Positions 22,667 to 35,089 of a DNA stretch of 64,000 bases are shown one piece after another. The stretch's first letter is position 1; the number at the start of each line of letters is the position of its first letter. The notes below the pieces were generated by a model. The model saw nothing but the letters and a program-made list of their open reading frames with translations, was not told the origin of the DNA and searched no databases. This DNA comes from Icerya purchasi (Eukaryota; Arthropoda; Insecta; Hemiptera; Monophlebidae), in contig CM077115.1 of NCBI GenBank assembly GCA_039619475.1, positions 398,136,557 through 398,200,556 on the forward strand, written 5' to 3'. Both the position numbers and the translations under genes were made by a program.

Positions 22667-25000
22667 GAAAATTAGCCAAAATATTTTCGTTAGAATACAC
22701 GGGGAAAATATGAACACGTGAAATTTTAAATTCGAAGATGCGATGAACACGAGAAACACCTACGGACTTATAATGCCGGTTTCCAAATGTAAATTTGTAT
22801 AGAATTTGAAACCTCGAATAGCGCCGCTGATGGAATTTGAAGATCATATTCTTAAACCAACAGCCAACTTTCTCGTAAGTGGCGGAATTTTAGGTTGGCG
22901 AAATCTTCGCTTAAAAATATTTACACTAAAAATTGTGAAATAAAATACAGTTATTTTAAAAATAATCCCCGATTTCAAGATTTATTCTGAAAATTTAATA
23001 AAGCACACTCGACAAAAAACTAATATATCTTACGTAATAAAATATACTTTAAAGAGAGAGACATTACGATCATTCTTAAACAACATTCGTACAGTAATTA
23101 GAGGCTCGGTATTAATTAAAAACAGAATTAAATATATTCCTAATGTTTCCAATGACTTAGCTTATAGAAATCGAGTTCACTGTTAAGTTCATTCGATACG
23201 GGTTTTAATCGTTGTAATTATAATTTAGTATACCGGGAACTCTAATTAAGGTATTAATGTTGTTTCGGAATAATTACAATGTATCACCGTAATACATGTT
23301 ACTCTGAGATATATTATATCCTATACTTTTTAAGGTGCTTTTACCGAAATTTTCGTTGTACTTCTTGAAATTGGTAATTTTAAAAAATAATTTTTTTTGC
23401 ATCAAGCGGATTGTCGAAGACTTTACGCAAGAATCCTTCAAAAGCTTTACCGAATTTACCCCCCAAACAAAAAAAAAAAAACAAAAAAACCCGTGTTTCG
23501 TTAATGTCAATGACAATTACATATTTGTTTCAGCGGTGCGTGTTAATTCTCAAAATATATCATTTACATTTCCGTTTTCATTTGTTTCGTATACCGGACT
23601 TTCTTTTTCTTTTTTGGTTTCTTTTGTCAGTTACTCTTGCCGATATTTATATCAATTCTGCGTATTCCCTCGGCAACTATGATGATCGATTGATATTAGC
23701 ATTGCAATTGTTTTCGGCGGTTAGGCTTTACTCAAATCCGGCCTAATTAATCTTTATTTTTCTACCCTTTCTCTGTACCGTGCGATGTCTTTGACGTTTT
23801 TCTCCACTTCCGCATTTCGAAAGATTGCGAACTACAAACAGTACAGCAAGCAAAAATATAATAATACACGTTTTTTTTTACAAATAATTTCGTTACTCAT
23901 CGTTTGTTTCACTTTTGTTCTCCTCTTATTCCAGACTCTTCGTCATCTCTTTTTCGCATCTTCCATTTTTAGTTATAATCGTAAAGGACAAATTTTTGGC
24001 CGCTTATTTTTCTCATTTTTTAAACATTCAAATTTTTCGAAAAACTGACTTTTGTTTCTATAGCCGTTCGCGACAAAAATGTTTGTTACACTATCGTTGG
24101 TAAGCCTAAGCGTTTTTACTTAAATTACTTCAGTACTTCCATTTACTCATTTCTCTTCTACAAACACGCGTATATAAATCACATACGCTGAACTTTGCTT
24201 TTTCTTCGTTGTACATAATTTTTATCGATGGTTTTAACGATGTCAGAGTTCGCATTTTTAGCCTTTTCTTAATTCAGCACTTTACTTTTACAGGTGAATC
24301 TTGCGCGATTCTTCGAGAAATTCTTTTGGTTTCACTATCCGGCGCCGCGCAACAAATTCTTCAGAAGCATTGTTCCAGCAATGTCCTTTCTTCCTCTGAC
24401 CCTGGTTCCGATTTTTACGATATTATTCGGTATGCACTTTTACCATCCGCCAATTGTTATATTCCTAATTATGTTGCTATTTGATATTCCCAGTTGTATT
24501 CCTAATTCTTAGCTTTGCCGAGTCATTATTCCGGGCAATCTCTGGCAAGTTCTGCCTTGGTTCAAATTTGCAATGTGCTTTATACATGCTCTGGTATTAA
24601 AGTGTGATGTGTGAACATGCCAAAGTTGACAGCTTTTATCGTAAATCACTAGTGTACCCGTCTTAATCACAGCTTTCTTCTTTTGTCCCCTTTCTTCGAT
24701 TACTGATACAGAGAACGTAACTTTTCGACACTGACCACATTCTTTCCGCTTACTCCCGTTTTTCGAAGAAGCGCTCGGTGCTCTTCGACTTTTAACTTAC
24801 GCCTACCCCCTTACTGCCCGGCACACATTTTTGTCTACTAGACTGTCGTTCTTGCACTTTTCATTGCTAATAATCTAATCTATTTTTCCAGTCTTAGCAC
24901 TACTCTGCTGGGTTACTATTGCCTCCGAATGATCTGACTTCCCTATCAAAAAGTATAATAATAAAAAAAAAAATAATAATAAAGAAAGGATATAGCACAT
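22667..25000. other. AT-rich intergenic sequence with pyrimidine-rich plus strand
   Basis: From about 23560 to 24560 the plus strand is strongly pyrimidine-rich and yields overlapping open frames of 60 to 115 codons rich in Phe, Ser and Leu. None contains a domain I recognise, and frames change often. I treat them as compositional. Confidence 0.5.
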
Positions 25001-26431
25001 AATTAATTTACCGCGCACTTTCAATTACCAGATTAAATTTGTTCGGCGATCTCCGAGCTGTAGACCGCGCTACAGATTTCTCAGACTCTTGTTAACTTTT
25101 GTATAAAAATTTTCGCTAAAAAAGGGAGCAGGAAATGGAAAAGCCGTTCTTTCGATGTTTCGTCAAGAGCACGAATCGGGCGGCTTTCGAAATTTTAATT
25201 CGCTAACAGTTCTGCAGATAGTAATAAGAAGGCAAATTGTCGTCGGCTTTCGTCTGCAGTCTGAGAGCGGGCAATGGTGCAGCTGGAGATGAATAATTTC
25301 TTAAAATAATACACGATGACGACGACCAACGTAAATCTAGACTGGCCTAGTAGTCCTCGACACATTTTCGCTACCGATGGGAAGCAATTTAAATCGGATA
25401 GAAGCAGTCGGAATAGGGGAAGAGACAATCTGGTCGCGCGAAAATCCGGATGCATGACATTGATGGCGACTGAGCAGGCAGGTTAGGAGAGGCGCGAAGG
25501 CGGTTCGCGAGCTCGCTGGTTATTAGTTTTATAATGGCGAATAGCTGAGCGCACTGGTGAAGTAGCAGCAGGCGAGTATAAGTTCGCAAAATTTCAGTGT
25601 TATAAATAAAAAATGACCTTTTGCAGTCACGTCGAGCCAGTTAAATAAAAACGAAATATTTCCCGTTTACATTAGCGGGAAGCGAAATAAAAATTCGCTA
25701 AACGAACGGAAGACGCGGAAAATGGAACAGAAATAAATGTAACCGAACAAACGTCGAGCATCGCGGCGGCCGGCATCATTAAAAATTTCTTCTTCATGAA
25801 ACAATTAGGAGGGAGGCTGGAAAATGACTGGGGAAAAGTTTACATAACATACGCGCATGTTCGGATTTCCTATCGAGACAAGTGAAAAAGTCAACGAAAG
25901 TTCCCGCAACTCAAAAACACCCCCCTCGCCGTCCACCGGATCAACATTCAACAGTGCACGTTGAAATGCGACCGAACAGATGAATAAGAACGAGCCTTGC
26001 TTACCTTTTTTTTTCCTTTTTTTTTCTTTTGGTTTTTTGGTTTTTTCTTTTTCCGAGGAGAAAAACAGAGTTTCCGGACGTGTGTATTCGGCAGATAGCG
26101 CGTGCATGCGTGTGTGCCCGTGTATGTGTGTGAGGACGGTGTAGTAAACATAGCGGGACAGGCATTGGCCGGCGGGGGAAACCAGCAAAAGCGTGCATTA
26201 TGCTCCGGGTAGGTCGGTGAAATGAAAAGTTAGCCGAGAGCAGGACAGCGAGCTTGCACATTTTAGTTTCGCTGGTGTACAACATAGTTTCCAGTTGGTC
26301 CGTCATCAGGCTGCGAACGATATCCGGACTGCACGAATTTCGTTTCCGCGAACGTCGAATTTTATTTTCTTCGTAAAAAATTACGTCGCCTTCATCATCC
26401 GTTTCGAAAAAGCTTCGATCAAAAAATTCAG
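25000..26431 (+). promoter_or_regulatory. GC-richer island ending in a splice-donor match (candidate first exon)
   Basis: This stretch is clearly richer in G, C and CpG than its surroundings, for example around 25060-25780 and 26090-26400. It holds no recognisable protein. Its right edge has CAG at 26429-26431 followed by GTAAGA, a strong metazoan 5' splice-site match, after which sequence returns to AT-rich intron-like DNA. A plausible reading is a promoter plus non-coding first exon of a host gene on the plus strand. TATA and initiator placement did not give a consistent start. Evidence is compositional and one short motif, so this is a lead only. Confidence 0.3.
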
Positions 26432-27238
26432 GTAAGAATTTTTAAATTTCGGAAACTTGCCTACTTTTTTTTTCTCGCATATCTATTTAAAAAAGCAACA
26501 TCTACTACGAAACCGAAACATTTCATTATCGTCTCCGATGTTTTAATTTTTTCATTTGTCATTAATTGTTTCTCTTTTTAACATTACTTTTGCGGGCCAA
26601 CCAGTTCGACGAGTATGTCTTTCTTCATCGAAACTCTTACAAAGCTATTATTAAAAAAATCTATTTGAGTATAGATTTTTTTAATATTTCGTTCTACGTT
26701 TAATTTTAACGCTTCGCGGCGCACGATACGTTTTAGAAAAAGTAAACACCGCGGGTAATGTAGTTCTTCATCGAGCATGAAAAAGTTCTTCTACGAGCTT
26801 CTCCGTTTTAGATTTTATATGTTTATTGAAAAAAAATTCTAGCCAAATGAATTCCAGTAAATAATAATCGTTGCTTTCCGCAAAACGTCAGACGATCAAA
26901 TTGTAAAGCTTATTGCTTATTAAAAGTGTTCACCTTTTCGACCCACATTAGCTCCCCAATGTAGCTTTTTTTATTTAATCGCCCGTTGTTTTTTCCATGC
27001 ATAAGACTATCGCTAACATATTTCAGCTAATATTTGTATTTGATTAATTCGTAATAATCTCTCGCTTTACATTAAAAAATACAAATTAAAATTGCAACAC
27101 CTGACTTTCACTTTAAATAATAATCGATTTAGCATACTCGTATGGTTACTTATTTTACATCTTTTCATGAAATCGTCTGATAATTTTTGAACGTTCAATT
27201 TTCATTCATATTCATTAATCAGCGTAGTATATACATAC

Positions 27239-27273
<35 letters not shown>

Positions 27274-28320
27274 CATGTATATATGTATATTTTTTTTAAA
27301 TTACCGCTACTCGTATCATCATTCATCTCTAACATTTTAAATTCTTTTAAGCTTACTTTACAGTTATCTGCGTTATCATATGTCGAAAATATCCAGAGTT
27401 TGCACTTTTAGTTTTTTTTTCATAAACACTTTTGCTTTCAAATTCTGTCCATCTTCGAGTTCTCAGTATTCGAATACATCGAAGCCGAGGTACAGTGGTA
27501 ACCCTCTGTCCTGTAATTTTATACCCACCGTGGGCAGTTGCAAAACAAATTTGAATCATATTTTATATGAAATTTATCACAAAAATTTTAATTTACGAAA
27601 TTCTTTTTTTTTTTTTTTTAATTATTAAATTTTATATAATTCTTTATTTACTAAAATAACTGAAATAAAATATACGTTAGATTTTTAAATATTATTTCTA
27701 TTAAAGCAACGATTTATATATGTGTAAAATTACAGCCTCGAATGTGATTTTTATTGTTACAATATGTATTAATTCAAATTTTACAATTTTCTAAAATATC
27801 TTTTCATAGAATTTCGAATGTATATAAGTTTTACTGAAATACTTTTTTTCTTTTCGTTTGTTTTATTCTTATAAATATTTTTTTGTTCCAGATGGTTTTC
27901 ACATTCTTTCTTTTTCTTTAATAGGGGATGGATACCATTTTATATTTTCTCTAAATTTTGCTTAATACATCGGAAAAAAACGCAGTTAGTTGCTATCTAA
28001 TTAATTTTACATACTACAAATATTATAAAAAAAAGAAAAGAAACTTTTACTTCCCTTTGTGAGAGACGTTTTGGGAATATATAAATTAAAATTTTTTTAA
28101 ACGTTAGTTAATAATAGACTAGACGGACTTATTAAGAGTGCGGAGATAATTGGATTAAAATCCAATAAAAATATCTAACAAAAAAAGGAAGATTTAAAAT
28201 AAAAATCGTACCGGCTAATAAAAAAAAAAAAAAAATTGGTTTCTAAAATAAGTTCTGCTAAAGATCTAAAAAAAAAAGGTAAAAGATTAATCATAAACTC
28301 CGAAAGACGTGGAAATTATT
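26432..28320. other. AT-rich sequence with simple repeats
   Basis: If the donor at 26432 is real, this would be the start of an intron. It contains (CATA)n and (TA)n at about 27233-27295 and runs of T and A (27604-27619, 28220-28235). No gene was recognised. Confidence 0.5.
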
Positions 28321-28436
28321 CATTTCTCAATTACACAACGGTGTTTCGTTTGAAATGAACTCGGTTCAAATCCCGCCGTCGTACATTCTTGTTTAATGTC
28401 TAAAGTTGGAAATCTTAAATAATTGTAATAATAATA

Positions 28437-28737
28437 ATGATGGGTACAAGAACAATAATAATAATAAGTAAAGTAAAGCAAGTCCCAGACCTTTAACAGA
28501 GGTGTCGGGGATTGTGAAGTTAAGGTTTACAGTGTACTAAGTCTAATGGATCTAATGAGAATACTGAGGCCAGTTCCTTTCTCTCGGTCGCTTTTACTTT
28601 CCCAGATTTCCCTGGTACCCAATTATTTCAGGCTGGGTAAACCCGAGAGCGATTCGGATCCAGATCGAGACAAGTCTCGAACCCGTGTCCTCTGATTTAG
28701 TAGCCAAGCACCTTAACCACTAAGCTACCGCGCTACC
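28437..28737 (-). mobile_element. tRNA-derived SINE
   Basis: On the minus strand the element begins at 28737 with GGTAGCGCGGTAGCTTAGTG, which includes an A box (TAGCTTAGTGG), and has a B box GGGTTCGAGAC near 28685-28675. The tRNA-related head is followed by an unrelated body of about 200 bp and an (ATT)n tail on that strand (28470-28442). SINEs are transcribed by RNA polymerase III from these internal boxes and moved by a LINE partner. Both sides carry (AAT)n on the plus strand, consistent with tail plus target preference. It appears little decayed in the head. Confidence 0.8.
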
Positions 28738-28739
<2 letters not shown>

Positions 28740-28777
<38 letters not shown>

Positions 28778-30000
28778 TAAATAGTTCCGTTTGGGAAGGG
28801 AAAAAATTATTAAACTAATTTTATGTTTTTCATTGAAATCTGTCGACAATTGTAAGTGCCGAAAATAACCATTGTATCTAAGTACTTTATAACGTACATA
28901 CAAGGTATGACACGAGAAGGCGTAGCTACCAGTTCAAAACTCCCTATTGAAATCGTACTCTATTAGTAGTTATCAAACAATACAACAAAGAAAAACAAAA
29001 TAACAGAAGGAGTGATTTTGGTATTAGATTGAATATTGTGTTGTACATTTGTTAGGATTTTTTTTTCAATAAAAGACGGGTAAAAATGCTATAGTCAATT
29101 GGAAATAATTTTTCTAAAAGAATTTTAGAAGAAAAATGATTGGGGGTTAAGGAAGCTTCCCGGTTGAAGGGCAGAGTTTCATATATTTGTATCGCAGGAT
29201 GTAGAAAATTACTATAGACGTAAAAACATGACAAAATACGGAACATCTAAAGAAAATTTTAACCCAAGTCGTTTATGTTATTGGTTATTTTTGAATTATT
29301 TTTTCATAATATCGGAGTAATTCCATGTAATAATTGAATCTTATATGTATACCACCCCCCCACCCCTTCCCACCTATTTCAAAGTAAAATGTTTCACTGC
29401 AATCGATCAATACGCTACTTGTGATCTACTTGAGAATTTCCTTTACTAATTGTTAATTTACGGCAAATTAAATGTTTAGTCTTTAACGCTCTTTTAACGT
29501 CTTACATTATTGTCGATGGGTTGAATTTTCGACGCCCCCCCCCAAAAAAAAAAAAAAAAAAAAAAAGTATCATTAATTCCGTATTTAAAAAAAAATTCGA
29601 ATGGCAAACTTCTGATGTAAATTTTGTACACTACTTGCAAGAATTCCTTTGTACTTGCTTGAATTCCTTTGTACTTGATTGAATTACTGTGGAATTCCTA
29701 CACTTTGTACACCGAACTTCCGCAGCGGTTTACTCTTCGGATGCATCGTCCACGACCTGCATCCATCGATGATTTCAATAAATCAAGATATACATACATC
29801 GAAGATTACTATTATTTCAAACCGGACGTATGTTCGGTTTTTACAATCTTAATATTGCCATGATAGCTGCAGAATTACTGACTAAATTATATGAGCCTAT
29901 TCAAATTGTTGCAGATGAAATAATTTAATTTATGATACCTTCAAAATTGTACAACACAATCTAAAATATTAGAAAATATTATTAATAAATTATATACACA
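28740..30000. other. AT-rich sequence without recognised genes
   Basis: Begins with (AAT)n (28738-28771). Includes a C-run plus A-run at about 29535-29567. Small open frames have no recognisable domain. Confidence 0.5.
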
Positions 30001-30002
30001 CA

Positions 30003-30005
<3 letters not shown>

Positions 30006-30070
<65 letters not shown>
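30006..30070. repeat. (TA)n microsatellite
   Basis: About 65 bp of nearly pure TA repeats. It abuts a copy of the palindromic repeat family described next. Confidence 0.95.
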
Positions 30071-30073
<3 letters not shown>

Positions 30074-30492
30074 TATAACATAATTCTTAGGCCACCCCCA
30101 TTAAAAAAAATGTCCCAATTTTATGTAACGTTTATTATATTCGAAATATATTAATTACAACGTAATTCTTAGACGATCCCCAATTAGAGTATATATATAT
30201 ATATATATATATTAATCACAATGTAACTCTTAGGCCGGCCCATATTATATTTTGTAACGAAAAATGTCACAATTTTATGTAACGAAAAAGTATCATAATT
30301 TTATATAATGAAAGTTAAATGTTAGGATAGGATTTTTCTGATTATGTTATTATATTCATATGGACCGATTTAGAATTACGTTGTAAATTTTGATCATTTT
30401 ATACAAAGTATAAAAGAGAGAGACAGAAATGTAAGCGAGAGGGGTCAAGGGGCACAGCTCCTTGCGAGACCAAAATGGTCGAGTTGTATATA
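30071..30492 (+). repeat. (TA)n-associated palindromic repeat family, unit copy 1
   Basis: Begins ATTAATTATAACATAATTCT then TAGGCC, and ends GAGACCAAAATGGTCGAG followed by (TA)n. Inside are repeated modules of the form ATGTCCCAATTTTATGTAAC, a second and third copy of the starting palindrome (30150-30180 and 30211-30240), and an inverted AATTACGTTGTAAATT at about 30374. Near the right end are a GGGGCACAGCTCC segment and an imperfect GACCAAAATGGTC palindrome. No protein is encoded. Related copies are at 42445-43740, 61000-61262 and 63121-63895. Confidence 0.8.
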
Positions 30493-33379
30493 TATATTTT
30501 ATATATGTATATATAATGGAATAATGAATGGATAAAACGGAAAAGAAATGTATTACGATACAGCATTGAAAATAAAATTACGGATAAATATTTTCAGCTA
30601 GTCATGGATCGTATTTCGAATTTATTTATATCAAATAGTGAAAGCACAGTTCAGTAGACACACTGGCTCGATAATATAGGCGAGCAGCAGAGCACTGGCA
30701 CGGCTGTTACTTCGTCACATCGATACATAAATATATACAATATTCAGACGAAGTCACAAAATCACTATCGGATAGTAGTGGAACAATTACAACTAGGTGC
30801 TAGATCGTCTGAAACAAATGAAACGAGGAAAAAGCTAAGAAAATTTAAAAAGAGAATATACGCGGCCAACCTCTTCTCGGTGTTAAATTAAGACCATCCA
30901 GATATGTAGTTTTCCATCAAAAATAATAAGAAACGATAATTCAAAATATCATAACAGCTCGAAAGAAAAGAAGGACCTCGGCGGTCTGCACCGCCGCAAA
31001 CGCAAATTTCGAAATATCATCGATCAGCAAAATAGGTACCGGGAGTCAAAAGTTACGTCACTACACAGATCTACCCAGAATCATGAATTCCGAAATTTCA
31101 ACATTAAGTTTTTTTTTTTTTTTTTTTTTTTTTTATGCAGATTATCTTAATTTCAGCACGAAGTAAACGGGCACAGTTTCTAAACGTAACTGAAGAAAAG
31201 AAAAAAACAAATGCGACGTCCACTCAGCAACACCGCAACCGAATAAGGAAAATTACAAAGAAAGGATAATGAAATTGAAATAAAAGAAATAGATATGCGA
31301 AAAGAAATAAATTCAGAAATGTCTGGAAAGAGTAACGAAAAACGGGAAAAGAAAAGAAAAGAAAAGAAAAAACATGGACTACCACGTAATTTCTACATAA
31401 CAAGATCTTATGTATATGCCGTATAACCACCACATGTTTGTAAATTTAAAATTCGAAGTAAATATATAGTAGTTAATTAAATCATTCTAACAACCGAAAA
31501 TTCGACCGAATTACAATATCAAATAGTTTTGCTCTTTTGCAGCGGCGAAACAACCGTGTGTGCTTTCAAGTGTAGACGCGCACGCTACCTGAGACTACAG
31601 CCAGCAACTACATAGAATTGAGATAACGATAATCTAATCGCGCTCACTCGTGTTTGTTTTTTTTATATAATACAAAAAGACGCTAAAAAATATGTATAAA
31701 AAAAGTATAAAAACACATAGTCACCCCATTACTTCCAGTATTAATTCCGAATCATATGTAGACAAAAATAACCAAAAAAATAAAATCATCGTCATTTCTA
31801 TTTATACAAATACCGAAATATTAAATTTAAACGCTGTAAACTGCATAATTAAATTAGCCCCAATGCCGCCAAAAAAGACTGATAAAATGAACCTCATATA
31901 GAGAGCCCAATATGAGAAAACACTCCACTCACCCGATCTCGTTGACTTCAAACTTGATCTTTACTACACAAATCTCAAATAATTTAAAAAAAAAAAATCA
32001 CATTAGACAAATAAAGAATAGTGCTGAAACGGCACTCGAGACAACCTTTTTTTTAAACTATTTTCCTAACATTTACTTATTTATTTATTCACCCGAATAA
32101 AATATGTAGATTATTTATTTTTTCGAATTAAATCCTGATGTTGGATACAAGATCTGATTTGTTTAAGAAATTCTAGGAACCAGACCTGATAGGAACCTTT
32201 ATAAGAAACGAAACATAGTCTCTTACAAAAAAAAAAAAAAAAAACTCACGCTAAACGATCTCACTAGGATCACATCCCCAGTTACACGACTAGGTAAACT
32301 ATAAAAAAAAAAAAAAAGAAAAAAAATACCTTTAAAATATGTTAACCAGTCCGTATGTCGTCGACGGCGACATAAACTGCGAATTAACCTTTCCAGTTCC
32401 TAATTGACCCTTTCAGTTAGATTACTTTTTAGCAAAATGAGGCGTGTAATACGACGCAAAGCATCTATACCCTCATCCTGAAAATACGAATACCATATTC
32501 CACTGCGAAAGATGGTAACATTATCGAATATGATCACATTCATTTTCACTCGAAATAAAATCGTTTACTTTATATAAATTCTGCACTGCAACCGGTACGA
32601 AACCTTTCCGATTATTATTACTCAAAATTTTATTTCATCTAAAATTACTCGATATTTGTATTTTTTTAAAATACCGTATTGTATCGTTTTTGTAAGTATT
32701 TCGTTTGAGCTTCGCATGCTACCGATAGACGGCGGCAGCCATGGGTGTCCTAAATGGAACACTGACATGCTTTTCTTGGAAAAGTCGATGCAGCTTTCAT
32801 TCAAGTACGAGTATTTCACGCTGAAAAGCAATTTATCTAAGAGGATTGAGTTTGACGATTCTGATAACGCGTTCTTTCTTGAAAACGCGCGCCCAGTTAA
32901 ATAATAAATCACGCAAAAAACACAGTAACGGTTCAATTAAAATAAATGGCCGCCTGAAAAATGAAATGCCAGTTCGATCATCACGTTTCTCTTTTGTTTT
33001 TTTCACTATCGTAAATTAAACTCATCATCCGTAATTACTTTTGATATTCGATATTATTAATTGTTGAACGATTAACATTTTTCTACATTTCCAGAGTGTC
33101 TCTTTCTTCCCCGTTTCCTTTTTTCGCGATGTTGGACGAAAATTTTAAAAAATAATATTTTTTTCTAACGGTAATTTTTTACTAATGTATATTTTTAATC
33201 GTCGGGATTTAAAATAATCATTTGTACCGCCAGAATTATTGTAAACCGTGTCTAATACGCATTTCGTACCGTATGAGTAATTGCACACAAGCAAATTTTC
33301 AGGATTCGAAATGTTAGGATTTTTACAGAAATATTTTTTTTCAAATCGTATAAAGGTCAGTTGTGAATAAGTTTCAGTT
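30493..33379. other. AT-rich intergenic sequence
   Basis: Contains T- and A-runs (31109-31133, 32228-32247, 32303-32316). One segment at 32656-32904 is open on both strands at once (82 codons plus, 104 codons minus); neither translation shows a domain I recognise. No gene is called. Confidence 0.5.
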
Positions 33380-35010
33380 GAAATAAATATGCAGTCTCGT
33401 GGGCAACAGTTTCAAGTAACTCTTTTACATACGAAAAACTTAGAAATACTGCGAAGGCCAGTAATTGTCTCGGAAGAATTAAAATAATTCAATGGAGATA
33501 TAGAGTGGTGCAATCCGAAAAATGTAAGGAAATTTTAGCTGGTTACACACTAGGCTGGAAAGGAGTAAAACAAGGGCATAGAAAACAAACAAAAAAGAAA
33601 ACGTGGCGTGAGTCTCGCAATAATTAACTAAATCAGCCAATACGTGACCACACAAGAACCTTTAGTGATCAACTAGAGGTTAAATGACGGTTTTCCATAA
33701 ACCAAAGAAATAACCATTATTTGTGTTCATTAATTCACATTAGACAGCCTTGACAAAATTAAGAAATAGTTTTACGGAAACTTACAAAACATTGCCGACA
33801 AAGTACCATATAAAGAAAATCTCATTATTTCAGGCGAACAAGTAACGCAAAAGCGTGGAAGCATGTCATCGGACCGCACAGAATCGGAAAGATAAATGAT
33901 AAGGGAAAACGCTACTTTAGTTATGTGCAACTAATTGTTTATCACCAACACGGACTTACAACTGGAAAACATAGGTATCCGGATGCATCCTAGATTAAAA
34001 GAACTACACATGATAAATATATAACAGTGGTAGAAAAAAAGATAAAAAAGAATGCCTGTTAACAATAGCAATAGGAGGTGCAGATGGCGATCATATGATG
34101 TTTTAAGATCAGAAGTATTCGAGTAGCGAACTTGTTCGGTATAATAAATTCAAATTGGGAAAAACAAAGTATGTTAACAGATTTTAATAAACGTTTACAA
34201 AAATGAAGGAGGCAAAGTTGAATGTTGTAACTAGCGAGATATAGTACTTATGTATATCGTGCGAAAAATCTTTAGCGAGATCCAGTACGAAATAGGCTAC
34301 ACAGTCGCTTTTGAGCTATATCTTACTGAAGAGCAAAGCGTGTTCGACAACTAAGCAGCTCAGCTAGTACGATCGTTGCAATGCATTAACTTATAGATGA
34401 ATCAAGAGAGTAAAAAACAAGGTTTACATCGCTTTTATAGACGCCAGCAAACGGTGTTTCATTTCGAAAAAGGAAAAAAGCTATGAGGATGTTCATCGGA
34501 TGTCCATCTAAAATGGTAAATATAATAAAGCGTTGATATAATTCAGTGCCTGGAACATTTATATGCAGCACGGAGTAAACAAGGTCATTAGAAATAAAGG
34601 CAGAGATCAGTCAAGGGCATATACTTGCACCCATGCACTTTAACTTCTACCTTGACGTACTATACATTGCATTCACAATAATCGTACCGCAGATGTAGCG
34701 GTAAAAGTTTAGGCTTGATGAAGGACTTAGAAAAACATAAATCGAAACGCTTTGGGAAAACATTTACACTGGGAAACCTAGCACTTGTCGGCGATTGTTC
34801 TGATAAATTGTAATATGCTCTCCCCATACTACATGAAACATTTAAGGAGTTCGGTTCAACGATTGAAAAAATATAAATAGTACAACCAAACTTCCTCAGC
34901 AACGGAAGCATTAAGTAACTTGAAATATGTAAGTAGCAATGAAAAAGCAGGCCTAGATGATGAAATAGCGTGCAGGGTAAGGAATATGATGTAAGCGTTC
35001 AAGCTCGATT
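33380..35010 (+). pseudogene. Decayed RTE-type LINE: endonuclease and RT
   Basis: On the plus strand the pieces of an RTE endonuclease appear in order: EILRRPVIVSEELK and LAGYTLGWKG near 33440-33570, then YKENLIISG and HVIGPHRIGKINDKGKRYF near 33800-33925, then MHPRLKELHMINI-like and GGADGDHMM to about 34100. The RT follows in fragments: FIDASKRCF near 34435, EISQGHILAPMHFNFYLDV near 34605-34660, a degraded ADD region near 34780, and LDDEIACRVRNMM near 34950. Stops and shifts are numerous. The phrases resemble the HmRTE-like or craniofacial-development-protein-2-like endonucleases common in insect assemblies. It ends close to the opposite-strand RTE relic starting at 35090. Confidence 0.7.
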
Positions 35011-35089
35011 AACGGATATTTAATCTCTTTATCTTCAGGTGCCTTCTCCTTGAAGGAGGTTGACGGATCATATGACGACACCGGCTCTT

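Noticed and set aside
23335..24512. Cluster of overlapping plus-strand ORFs of 60-115 codons
   Set aside because: They follow a pyrimidine-rich composition, overlap in several frames and show no domain.
25577..25600. TATA box plus TCAGT initiator
   Set aside because: The TATAAG lies only about 19 bp upstream of the TCAGT adenine, too close for a standard core promoter.
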